A stretch of 64,000 bases of DNA, taken from positions 87,724-151,723 of the forward strand of contig NZ_ATZJ01000006.1 of assembly GCF_000428145.1 (NCBI RefSeq), written 5' to 3'. Under the pieces are notes generated by a model. That model worked only from the letters and a program-made list of their open reading frames with translations, did not search any database and was not told the origin of the DNA. Positions 38,730-46,522 of this stretch are shown here, piece by piece. Positions within the stretch are counted from its first letter, which is position 1. Each line of letters opens with the position of its first letter. The position numbers and the translations under genes are program-made. Source of the DNA: Chitinilyticum litopenaei DSM 21440 (GTDB lineage: Bacteria > Pseudomonadota > Gammaproteobacteria > Burkholderiales > Chitinibacteraceae).

Positions 38730-39333
38730 CCGCCGAATTGCCATAGTCGATGACGACGACGCCTTGCGCGACGCGCTTTCCTGGCTGTTTTCCACCCGCA
38801 ACCTGCCGGTGAGCACTTACGCCAGCGCCGAAGAGCTGCTCGCCGCCTACCGGCCCGAGGATTTCGGCTGTCTGGTGCTGGATGTGCGCATGCCCGGCAT
38901 GGGCGGCCAGGAGCTGTTCGAACAGCTGAAGACCTTCAGCTATTGCCCGCCGGTGATTTTCCTGACCGGCCACGGCGATGTGCCGATGGCGGTCGCCGCG
39001 CTGAAGGAAGGCGCGGCCGATTTCATCGAGAAGCCCTTTTCCGACAACGACATGGTCGACCTCGTAGAACGCTGCCTGAATGACGACCAGACCCGCCGCG
39101 GCGAATGGCAGACCCGCACGACGGTCAGCCAGCGCCTGACGCAGCTCACGCCGCGCGAACGCGAGGTGATGAAGCTCATCCTGACCGGCCGGCTCAACAA
39201 GCAGATCGCCGATGACCTGAGCATTTCGATGAAAACCGTGGAAGTGCACCGTGCGCGCATTCTGGAAAAAATGCAGGTCAAAACCGCGATGGAGCTGGCC
39301 GCGCTGCTGCGCGAAGCCGGCATCGAGGGTTGA
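38713..39333 (+). CDS. FixJ/NarL-type response regulator
   Basis: 206 aa: receiver domain with acidic pocket DDDD, phospho-Asp D57 in LDVRMPGMGG and FIEKPF, then a LuxR-type helix-turn-helix (LTPREREVMKLI...NKQIADDLSISMKTVEVHRARI). Expected partner of the overlapping kinase; activates or represses unknown promoters. Confidence 0.92.
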   Translation: MPANPDRRIAIVDDDDALRDALSWLFSTRNLPVSTYASAEELLAAYRPEDFGCLVLDVRMPGMGGQELFEQLKTFSYCPPVIFLTGHGDVPMAVAALKEGAADFIEKPFSDNDMVDLVERCLNDDQTRRGEWQTRTTVSQRLTQLTPREREVMKLILTGRLNKQIADDLSISMKTVEVHRARILEKMQVKTAMELAALLREAGIEG

Positions 39334-39362
39334 TCAAGCCCGCCAGCCTACATACCAATACC

Positions 39363-39409
39363 CCCATAGACCTGCAGCCCATTTTACGAAATGGCTGCAG
39401 GCGTATACC
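39363..39409. repeat. 47-bp palindromic element, copy D
   Basis: Strong inner arm CTGCAGCC / GGCTGCAG with loop; right end ATACC, left end diverged (CCCAT). 14 of 23 positions pair. Flanked by extra ATACC copies. Ends 8 bases before the yaaA start. Confidence 0.7.
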
Positions 39410-39417
39410 CCAATACC

Positions 39418-40182
39418 ATGCTCATGCTTGTCTCGCCAGCCAAAACGCTGGATTACACCTCCGCCATTCCCGCCATCGCCCCCCGCCAGCCTGCCTTCAT
39501 GGCGCAGGCGGCGGAGCTGATCGCCCTGCTGCGCCCGCTGACGCCTGCACAGCTGGGCGTGCTGATGCACATCTCCGACGAACTGGCCGTGCTCAATGCC
39601 GGCCGCTACCAGAGCTGGCAGCCGCACGCCACGCCGGACAACGCCCGCGCAGCGGTGTTCGCCTTCATGGGCGACGTGTACGAAGGCCTGAATGCCGGCA
39701 GCCTCGACGCCACCCAGCTCGACTACCTCGACGGCCACCTGCGCATCCTCTCCGGCCTCTACGGGCTCTTGCACCCCTACGACCTGCTGCAGGCCTACCG
39801 CCTGGAAATGGGCACGAAACTCGCCAACCCGGCCGGCAAGGATTTGTACGCCTTCTGGGGCGAGCGCATCACGGCGGCGATCCGCGCGCTGGCGCCCGGC
39901 GTGGTGGTGAATCTGGCCAGCGAGGAATACTTCAAGGCGGTCAAGCCGAAGTTGCTGGACTGCCCGGTGATCACGCCGGTATTCGAGGATTACAAGGGGG
40001 GGCGCTACAAGATCATCAGTTTTTACGCCAAGCGCGCGCGCGGGCTGATGGTGCGCTACGCGGCACTGCACGGCATCACGCAGGCCACCGCTCTGCAGCA
40101 GTTCGATCTGGACGGCTACCGCTTTGTCCCGGGGGAGTCTGACGCGCAGCGCTGGCTGTTCCGCCGGCGATTGTCTGACTGA
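39418..40182 (+). CDS. yaaA: Peroxide stress protein YaaA (DUF328)
   Basis: 254 aa. N-terminus MLMLVSPAKTLDY is the family hallmark; LSGLYGLLHPYDLLQAYRLEMG and FEDYKGGRYKIISFYAKRARG follow. In E. coli, YaaA limits free iron and DNA damage during peroxide stress. ATG 39418 fits the family start. No Shine-Dalgarno: the leader is a 47-bp palindrome. Confidence 0.93.
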   Translation: MLMLVSPAKTLDYTSAIPAIAPRQPAFMAQAAELIALLRPLTPAQLGVLMHISDELAVLNAGRYQSWQPHATPDNARAAVFAFMGDVYEGLNAGSLDATQLDYLDGHLRILSGLYGLLHPYDLLQAYRLEMGTKLANPAGKDLYAFWGERITAAIRALAPGVVVNLASEEYFKAVKPKLLDCPVITPVFEDYKGGRYKIISFYAKRARGLMVRYAALHGITQATALQQFDLDGYRFVPGESDAQRWLFRRRLSD

Positions 40183-40247
40183 GCGCTTGCATGGCGCACG
40201 GGCCGGGGCTAGTCTGAAACACTCCCCGTCCTGCAGCGCTCAACCCC

Positions 40248-41951
40248 ATGACCCGCCCCACCGACCCCCGCCTGGACCTGCTGCTCGCCACCAGCCATGA
40301 CACGCTCTGGCTGTGGGATATCGGCCGCGATGCCCTGCTGCTTGGCAGCCCCTGGCGCACCATGCTGGGCATTGCCCTGACCCAGCCGCTGCAGGATGGC
40401 ATCAATGAATGGCTGGACCGCCTGCACCCCGACGAGCGGGCGCGCGTCAACCAGGCGCTGCAACAGCATCTGCAGGGCATCAGCGCCACGCTGGAATGCG
40501 AACACCGCCTGCAGCACCAGGACGGCTCCTGGCGCTGGGTGCTGCTGCACGCGCGCTGCCTGCGCGCGCCCGACGGGCAGGCCACACAAATGGCCGGCTC
40601 CTTTACCGACATCACCGAGCACAAGGTGCTCGACCCCTACACCCGGCTGCCCAACCGCATCCTGTTTCTTGACCGGCTGGAGCGCTCGCTCTCGCGGCTG
40701 CGCCACGCGCGCAACCACATTGTCGCCGTGCTCAACCTGCGTGCACGCATCCCGCCCGGCTACGCCGAGCTGCTCGACCACGACCAGCACACGCAGCTGG
40801 CGCGCACCATTGGCGAACGCATCGCCAGCGAAATCCGCCCCTGGGACATGGTCGCGCAATTCAACCAGCTCGAATTCGCCGTGCTGCTGGAAATGGTCGC
40901 CAGCATCGACGACCTGCCGGCCATTTTCAACCGCCTGCTCGAAGTGCTGCGCAAGCCCGTGCAACTGGGCGACAACCTGATCACCGTGCAGGTGGCCATT
41001 GGTTGCGCCGACAGCACGGTGATCGCCCACAATGAAGAACAGCTGCTGCGCGCCGCGGAAAGCGCGGCAGCGCTGGCACAGGATCACGGCGACAACCAGT
41101 ATGTGCACTACGACCCGAGCACGCAGGATCTGCTGTCGCGCCGTCTGCGCTTCGAAAGCGAGCTGCTGCGCGCCATCGAGGACGCCAGCTTCGAGCCGCA
41201 CTACCAGCCCATCCTCTACCTGGGCGACGGGCAGCTGGCCGGCTTCGAAGCGCTGGTGCGCTGGCCGCGCGCCGACGGCATGGTCAAACCCGACGATTTC
41301 ATTCCGGTACTGGAACGGCAGGGCCTGATCAGCCAGCTGACCTGGATCATGCTGCAAAAAAGCCTGGTCACCCACGAGCGCTGGATTGCGGAAGGACTGA
41401 TTCCCGCCAGCAGCCGCGTCAGCGTGAATTTCCCGCCCGAGCAACTGCAGGATCCGGCCGTGGTGGGTCTATTGCGGGCACTGCTGGCCAATGTCGCGGT
41501 ACCCACCCAGCGCCTGAAGATCGAGATTACCGAGCGCTCGCTGGTGGCCGACGCGGGCCTCGTGCGCCAGACGCTGCTGGCGCTGCATGAAGCCGGCATC
41601 GAGGTCGCGCTGGACGATTTCGGCACCGGCTATTCGTCCATGTCCATGCTGCACCGTTTCCAGCTCGACAACCTGAAAATCGACCGCAGCTTCGTCAGCG
41701 AACTCGACCACAGCGAGCAGGCGCGCAGCATCGCCCGCGCCGTCGTGGGCCTCGCACAGGCCATGGTGCTGAGCACGACTGCCGAAGGCATCGAAACCAT
41801 GCCGCAGCTGCGCCATCTGCGCAGCTATGGCGTGACCTACGGCCAGGGCTATCTGTTCAGCCGCGCACTGCACGCCGACGAGGTCGCCGCCTGGCTGGCC
41901 AAGGACCTGCCACGCCTGCAGCACGAATTCTCGCTGCTGGCGGGCGACTGA
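40248..41951 (+). CDS. PAS-GGDEF-EAL protein, probable cyclic di-GMP phosphodiesterase
   Basis: 567 aa: N-terminal PAS (about 10-125, ending DITEHK), GGDEF-like domain with TRLPNRI but no GGDEF active site, and an EAL domain with EALVRW (E334), VNFPPEQL, EITERS, DDFGTGYSSM, LKIDRSF, TAEGIE and GQGYLFS. Likely active only as a phosphodiesterase. Cytoplasmic; no membrane helix. Confidence 0.9.
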   Translation: MTRPTDPRLDLLLATSHDTLWLWDIGRDALLLGSPWRTMLGIALTQPLQDGINEWLDRLHPDERARVNQALQQHLQGISATLECEHRLQHQDGSWRWVLLHARCLRAPDGQATQMAGSFTDITEHKVLDPYTRLPNRILFLDRLERSLSRLRHARNHIVAVLNLRARIPPGYAELLDHDQHTQLARTIGERIASEIRPWDMVAQFNQLEFAVLLEMVASIDDLPAIFNRLLEVLRKPVQLGDNLITVQVAIGCADSTVIAHNEEQLLRAAESAAALAQDHGDNQYVHYDPSTQDLLSRRLRFESELLRAIEDASFEPHYQPILYLGDGQLAGFEALVRWPRADGMVKPDDFIPVLERQGLISQLTWIMLQKSLVTHERWIAEGLIPASSRVSVNFPPEQLQDPAVVGLLRALLANVAVPTQRLKIEITERSLVADAGLVRQTLLALHEAGIEVALDDFGTGYSSMSMLHRFQLDNLKIDRSFVSELDHSEQARSIARAVVGLAQAMVLSTTAEGIETMPQLRHLRSYGVTYGQGYLFSRALHADEVAAWLAKDLPRLQHEFSLLAGD

Positions 41952-41967
41952 GCTGCACAGAGTTCAG

Positions 41968-42014
41968 GGTATATTGCTGCAGCCCTTACCCCAAAAAGCC
42001 TACAGTCACATACC
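41968..42014. repeat. 47-bp palindromic element, copy E
   Basis: GGTAT / ATACC ends, inner GCAGCC / GCCTAC; 14 of 23 positions pair. Begins 16 bases after the PAS-GGDEF-EAL stop. Confidence 0.8.
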
Positions 42015-42059
42015 TTAAGTAATTACCTGATTAGGCAGCTTGCTCAGCAAAGCACAATT

Positions 42060-42168
42060 CGTCATTCCCGCGAAAGCGGGAATCGAGCTGCAATGCTTGT
42101 TCGTTCAAGCGGCGCTCTGGAGACCGGCTTTGGCCGCAGCGAAACCCCGTGGGACGCCGGTATGACGA
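42060..42168. repeat. MITE-like element with dRS3-type terminal repeat
   Basis: Terminal inverted repeats TCGTCATTCCCGC and its near-complement at 42156-42168 (11 of 13 matching) bound about 109 bp. The left end contains the 20-bp ATTCCC-N8-GGGAAT dRS3 motif (42065-42084). Internal hairpins are present and there is no coding frame. Confidence 0.7.
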
Positions 42169-42264
42169 GCTGCTGAGCTGGCCACCTCATCAGGCGCAAC
42201 GATAGAATCGTCCGCACACTGCCGCATGGCGCCGCCATGCCTTCCAGACTGCGATGGCGGCCCG

Positions 42265-42882
42265 CTACCCGGCCTCCCCGCCTGCCCCCCAGCGGCGCAT
42301 CAGTGTGTGCGGGACGCGCAGCTGGTCAAGGATGCGGGCAACGACGAAATCGATCAGGTCGGCCATCGTTTGCGGGTGGTGGTAAAAGGCCGGGTTGGGC
42401 GGCAGGATGACGGCGCCCATGCGCGAGAGCTTGAGCATGTTTTCCAGGTGCAGCGTGGAAAATGGCGCCTCGCGAGGCACCAGAATCAGGTCGCGGCGCT
42501 CCTTGAGCATCACGTCGGCGGCGCGCTCGAGCAGGTTCTCGCTCATGCCGCCGGCAATCGCCGCCAGCGCGCCCATCGTGCAGGGCACCACGACCATGCC
42601 GTCCCCCGGGTTGGAGCCGGATGCCATGGGGGCGAACCACTCTTGCATACCCCACACCGTTAACCGCGCTTCCTCAGCAACAGCATAGCGTTCCCGCAAA
42701 TACCTGCCGAACGCCTCGGGACGTGCCGGCCAGGTTTCACCCAGTTCCTGGCTGGCGACGATGTGGGCGGCCTGGGTGGCGACCACGTGCACGGTACAGC
42801 CGGCGGCAAGCAGGCACTCCAGCGTGCGCAGGCCATAGGGCAGTCCGGAGGCACCGGTAAAGGCCACGGTCAGTGTTTTCAT
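42265..42882 (-). CDS. ubiX: Flavin prenyltransferase UbiX
   Basis: 205 aa. GASGLPYG near the N-terminus, PCTMGALAAIAGG, and LVPREAPFSTLHLENMLKLS. Makes prenylated FMN for the UbiD decarboxylase in ubiquinone synthesis. ATG overlaps the preceding gene by 4 bases. Confidence 0.93.
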   Translation of the reverse strand: MKTLTVAFTGASGLPYGLRTLECLLAAGCTVHVVATQAAHIVASQELGETWPARPEAFGRYLRERYAVAEEARLTVWGMQEWFAPMASGSNPGDGMVVVPCTMGALAAIAGGMSENLLERAADVMLKERRDLILVPREAPFSTLHLENMLKLSRMGAVILPPNPAFYHHPQTMADLIDFVVARILDQLRVPHTLMRRWGAGGEAG

Positions 42883-43409
42883 GATTCTTCCTCAAGGCGG
42901 CGCTGCAGCCACGCCACCAGCACGCCATTGACCACGCCGAACAGCAGGGCGGCAACGGCAAAGATGGGCACCAGATAGAGGATGCCATTGTGCGGAATCA
43001 GCCACAGGCGCGCCAGCAGCAATTGCCCGGCCATGTGCGCCAGCGCCGCCAGCAGCGACAGGCTGACCGGGCCAAACCAGCGGCGCGGCAAGCGGCTGGC
43101 CGGAGCAAGCACGGCGAGGCTGCAGCAGGCGCCGGTCAGGCTCATGGCAAACGCCGGTGAAAAGAAGCCCCCCAGTACCATGCTGGCCACCAGCACGCGC
43201 AACAGCGACACCCAGGCGGCGGCGCGCCAGCCGGCGCGGTACAACACCAGCAGGGTGACGATATTGGCCAGCCCCGGCTTGATGCCGGGGATCGGCGAAG
43301 GCAGGCCGGCTTCAGCGACCGCCAGCGCAATCGCCAGCGCCGTCCAGCGCGCGATCAGCCGGTCTTCGGCGGTGACCCGCAAGGTCTGTTCAGTAGCTGA
43401 GGCTGTCAT
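42879..43409 (-). CDS. Gx transporter family membrane protein
   Basis: About 176 aa, five to six membrane helices; signature PSPIPGIKPGLANIVTLL and the Gly/Pro-rich FSPAFAMSLTGA of the Gx (Hpre_diP_synt_I) family, probably an S-component-like transporter. ATG 43409 preferred, 43421 possible; either overlaps the preceding NusG_II gene. That pairing is conserved in many bacteria. Confidence 0.82.
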   Translation of the reverse strand: MTASATEQTLRVTAEDRLIARWTALAIALAVAEAGLPSPIPGIKPGLANIVTLLVLYRAGWRAAAWVSLLRVLVASMVLGGFFSPAFAMSLTGACCSLAVLAPASRLPRRWFGPVSLSLLAALAHMAGQLLLARLWLIPHNGILYLVPIFAVAALLFGVVNGVLVAWLQRRLEEES

Positions 43410-43791
43410 AGGCCGGGCCATCCTTGCCGATCAGTTCGATGCTGGTACGGTTGGGCAGGCAGATCGCGCTCTGCCCGGCACGGCTCAGCCAGCCGGCGTG
43501 CACGCAGTACTGGCGCGGACTGGGGTCGCTGGCGATGCGCACGCGCCCGGCGGCCACTTCGACCGAGGTCGTGCCCAGCGGGCCGGGCACGGCCAGCACG
43601 CGCGCGGCCTGCAGGTCCAGCTCGGCAAACAGGCGGCCATCCTGATAAATGCGCACGCGGGTGGCGCTGTCGCCCGACCAGCACCAGGCAAAGAGCGCAG
43701 GCAGCAAGGCCAGCAGGGCCAGCGCCAGCAGGACATCACCGGGACGGATCAGGCTGCGCCAGACCGCCCAGTCAGGCGTGTGGCTGCTCAC
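43390..43791 (-). CDS. NusG domain II (DUF1312) membrane-anchored protein
   Basis: 133 aa with one N-terminal helix (about 20-38) and an extracytoplasmic NusG_II-like domain (QYCVHAGWLSRAGQSAICLPN). Starts at GTG 43791, overlapping rapZ by 20 bases. Function unknown; regular neighbour of Gx-type transporters. Confidence 0.8.
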   Translation of the reverse strand: MSSHTPDWAVWRSLIRPGDVLLALALLALLPALFAWCWSGDSATRVRIYQDGRLFAELDLQAARVLAVPGPLGTTSVEVAAGRVRIASDPSPRQYCVHAGWLSRAGQSAICLPNRTSIELIGKDGPAYDSLSY

Positions 43792-44626
43792 GGTGACGAA
43801 TCAGCACCGGCCGGCTGCCGGCGAAGATGGCGGCCAGCTGCTCGACGCAATAGACCGAGCGATGCTGTCCGCCAGTGCACCCCACGGCCACGGTGAGAAA
43901 GGCGCGCTGGTCGCGTTCGAACTCGGGCAGCCACTGCATCAGCATGCCGCGTGCCTGGGCGATGAACAGCCCGACATTCGGTTCCGCCTCGAGAAAGTCG
44001 GCGACCGGCTTGTCCTTGCCGGTCAGCGGCCGCAGTTCGGGATCGTAAAAGGGATTGGGCAGGCAGCGGGCATCAAACACAAAGTCGGCATCGCTGGGCA
44101 GCCCGCGCTTGAAACCGAAGGACTGGAAAATCAGCGTCATCGCGTGCGAGCTGAGCGCGGCAAAGTCGCGCAGCCAGGCGCGCAACTGCCCGGCCGACAG
44201 CCCGGTGGTATCGATCACGTGCGCGACATCGCGCACGGCGCAGAGCATTTCGCGCTCCAGCGCGATGCATTCGCTGACGGTGAGCTGGCCATGACTGAGC
44301 GGATGACTGCGGCGCGATTCGGAATAGCGACGCACCAGCGTGGCATCCTGCGCTTCGAGAAACAGCACCCGCACCTGCATGCCAAGCTGCACCAGCGCGT
44401 CGAGATGCTCGGGAAAACTGGCAAAGCTGTGCGCGCTGCGCGCATCGACGCTGATCGCCAGCTGCGGATAGCCGTCTTCTTCCAGCAGCGCCACCGCCTG
44501 CGGCAACAGCGGCGCGGGCAGATTGTCGAGACAGTAGTAGCCGAGATCTTCCAGCGCACGCAGCGCAATCGATTTGCCGGCGCCCGAGAGCCCCGACAGC
44601 AGGATCACCTGGGTTCTGGCGCTCAC
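43772..44626 (-). CDS. rapZ: RNase adapter protein RapZ
   Basis: 284 aa. Walker A GLSGAGKS, LDNLP, FLEAQD, and the C-terminal VGCTGGQHRSVY. In E. coli it binds GlmZ/GlmY and controls glucosamine-6-phosphate synthase; also an ATPase/GTPase. GTG start in a GTGA overlap with hprK. Confidence 0.94.
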   Translation of the reverse strand: MSARTQVILLSGLSGAGKSIALRALEDLGYYCLDNLPAPLLPQAVALLEEDGYPQLAISVDARSAHSFASFPEHLDALVQLGMQVRVLFLEAQDATLVRRYSESRRSHPLSHGQLTVSECIALEREMLCAVRDVAHVIDTTGLSAGQLRAWLRDFAALSSHAMTLIFQSFGFKRGLPSDADFVFDARCLPNPFYDPELRPLTGKDKPVADFLEAEPNVGLFIAQARGMLMQWLPEFERDQRAFLTVAVGCTGGQHRSVYCVEQLAAIFAGSRPVLIRHREQPHA

Positions 44627-45567
44627 TCGCCGATCTCCATGAATTTCTGGTGGCGCTCGATGAATTCGCGCGTCGAATCGATGCCGCGCAGCTGCAGGAT
44701 GTAGTTGCGCACCGCCGCCTCGACCAGTACGGAAAGGTTGCGACCGGCCGCTACCGGGATCACCAGCTTGCGGATTGCCACGCCGAGGATTTCCTGCGTC
44801 GCGGCCTGCATCTGCAGGCGGTCGACCGGCGAGAGCGTCTCGCCGCTGGCCTTGGCCAGATGAATGATGAGCTTGAGGTTTTTCTTCGGCCGTACTGCGG
44901 TTTCACCGAAGATCGAGCGGATGTTCAGCACGCCGATCCCGCGTACCTCGAGAAAATCGCGCAGCATCGGCGGGCAGCGCCCTTCCAGCGTTTCCGGGTT
45001 GGTGCGGTAGACCTCGACGACATCGTCGGCGACCAGGCCATGGCCGCGCGACACCAGTTCCAGCGCCAGCTCGCTCTTGCCCATCGAGGATTCGCCGGTC
45101 AGCAGCACGCCAACCTCCAGCACATCGAGGAATACCCCATGGAGGTGTGTCGATACAGCCAGCGATTTGGATAGGTAGTAGCGCAATACCTCCATGAGAT
45201 ATGGCGACTGCTCGGGGCTGGTCAAGAGCGGCACATGATGGCGCTCGGCCCCTTCGCGCAGGGTGTCCGGTACGGTCTGGTCGTTGGCGACGATCATCGC
45301 CGCCATTTCCTTGCTGAAGAGCTGGGCCAGCAGCGAGGGCAGCATCTCCGGCGATAGGTCGTTGATGTAGGCCACCTCGGCCATGCCCAGCACCTGGATG
45401 CGGTTGGGGTGGACGAAGTTCAGGTGGCCGACCAGCGAGAGCGAGGGCTTTTGTTCGGAGGCGTCGTTCGACAGCAGATTGTTGGCGCCGGACTGGCCGG
45501 CCAGCCAGGTCAGCCGCAGCTTCTCGGCATTGTCGATGAACAGCTGCCGGACGGTGATCTGCGGCAT
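44623..45567 (-). CDS. hprK: HPr kinase/phosphorylase
   Basis: 314 aa. Walker A GESSMGKS, RGHGLVADDVV, and the C-terminal signature RGIGVLNIRSIFGETAVR. Phosphorylates HPr on serine; in proteobacteria it sits with the PTS-Ntr genes, as here. Residues about 126-142 are encoded by one copy of the 47-bp palindrome (45144-45190), written in codons rare in this genome (GTA, TTG, CTA, ACA, GGG), with no obvious disruption of the protein. Confidence 0.94.
   Translation of the reverse strand: MPQITVRQLFIDNAEKLRLTWLAGQSGANNLLSNDASEQKPSLSLVGHLNFVHPNRIQVLGMAEVAYINDLSPEMLPSLLAQLFSKEMAAMIVANDQTVPDTLREGAERHHVPLLTSPEQSPYLMEVLRYYLSKSLAVSTHLHGVFLDVLEVGVLLTGESSMGKSELALELVSRGHGLVADDVVEVYRTNPETLEGRCPPMLRDFLEVRGIGVLNIRSIFGETAVRPKKNLKLIIHLAKASGETLSPVDRLQMQAATQEILGVAIRKLVIPVAAGRNLSVLVEAAVRNYILQLRGIDSTREFIERHQKFMEIGE
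45144..45190. repeat. 47-bp palindromic element, copy J (inside hprK)
   Basis: GGTGT / ATACC ends with CAGCC inside; 11 of 23 positions pair. The symmetry extends outward (CATGGA ... TCCATG), giving a longer outer palindrome 45139-45195. Confidence 0.55.
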
Positions 45568-45593
45568 GGCGATACTCCCGGGTTATGACGGCC

Positions 45594-46067
45594 TTAAACG
45601 GCTTCGCCGTTATAGGGTTCCCACAGGGAGATCAGTTTCCACGCCTCGGCCGGCTCGGCAACGTCGGCCAGCGCTTCACGGATGCGCTTGTCGGAGAACA
45701 GCTGCGCCAGCTCGGAGAGGATCTGCAAGTGCAGGTCGGTGGCATTGGCAGGCACCAGCAACACGAAAATGAGATTGACCGGCTTGCCGTCGGGCGCATC
45801 GTAGGAGATCGGCTCTTTCAGGCGCACAAAGGCACCGGTGGCGTCCTTCAGACCCTTGATCCGGCCGTGCGGAATGGCAACGCCCTGGCCCAGCCCGGTC
45901 GAGCCCAGCTTCTCACGGGCAAAGAGGCTGTCGAAAATGACGCTGCGGGCAATGCCGTGGCTGTTTTCGAAGACGATGCCGATTTGTTCGAAAACGCGTT
46001 TCTTGCTGCCGACATCCATATCCAGAAAGATGTTGGCGGGCGGGAGAATCTGGGTAAGCAAGCTCAT
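45594..46067 (-). CDS. ptsN: Nitrogen-PTS EIIA component PtsN
   Basis: 157 aa EIIA-Ntr. Phospho-acceptor His67 in GVAIPHGR. Receives phosphate from NPr in the PTS-Ntr regulatory chain. ATG 46067 preferred; GTG 46076 would add three residues. Lies between hpf and hprK. Confidence 0.93.
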   Translation of the reverse strand: MSLLTQILPPANIFLDMDVGSKKRVFEQIGIVFENSHGIARSVIFDSLFAREKLGSTGLGQGVAIPHGRIKGLKDATGAFVRLKEPISYDAPDGKPVNLIFVLLVPANATDLHLQILSELAQLFSDKRIREALADVAEPAEAWKLISLWEPYNGEAV

Positions 46068-46118
46068 GGAACTCACATCGAGCAGAAGGTGGCAGCCATT
46101 TTAGCCCTGACCGCGCGG

Positions 46119-46154
46119 AAAAGAAAAACGGGAACGACTCGCGGCGTTCCCGTT
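46119..46154 (-). terminator. Terminator or attenuator after hpf
   Basis: AACGGGAACG / CGTTCCCGTT stem with an A-rich run on the left (T-rich on the minus strand), 18 bp after the hpf stop. Confidence 0.8.
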
Positions 46155-46171
46155 GCAACAACCTGCTGCGA

Positions 46172-46495
46172 TTATTCAGCAACAGCCTGATGCTTGATGG
46201 CCTCATTGCGGTGTTCGGACAGCTTTTCCTTGTGCTTGACGACCTGACGGTCCAGTTTGTCCGCCAGCGCATCAATCGCGGCATACATGTCCTCATCGAT
46301 CGATTCGACGTGGATGTCCTTGCCGCGCACGTGCACGGTTGCCTCAACCTTGTGTTGCAGCTTGTCGACTGACAGGATGACCGAAACGTCGATGACATTG
46401 TCGAAATGGCGCGTCACACGGTCGATCTTGCTGGTGACATAGTCACGGATTGCCGGTGTTACTTCGAGATGATGGCCGCTGATGTTGAGGTTCAT
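46172..46495 (-). CDS. hpf: Ribosome hibernation promoting factor (short form)
   Basis: 107 aa: MNLNISGHHLEVTPAIRDYV start, then HFDN and KVEATVHV, with a Lys-rich end. Binds the 30S subunit and promotes 100S dimers in stationary phase. Strong AAGGAG site. Standard position after rpoN. Confidence 0.94.
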   Translation of the reverse strand: MNLNISGHHLEVTPAIRDYVTSKIDRVTRHFDNVIDVSVILSVDKLQHKVEATVHVRGKDIHVESIDEDMYAAIDALADKLDRQVVKHKEKLSEHRNEAIKHQAVAE

Positions 46496-46522
46496 GGTTT
46501 TTCTCCTTACGGTCTTGACCTG

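Larger units (their letters stand above)
41952..42264. other. Intergenic region with two repeat elements
   Basis: 313 bp between convergent genes holding palindrome copy E (41968-42014) and a 109-bp dRS3-bounded element (42060-42168). No gene seen. Confidence 0.6.

Noticed and set aside
42640..42690. Possible extra palindrome copy in ubiX
   Set aside because: Only one ATACC end is present and no partner lies at 47 bp.
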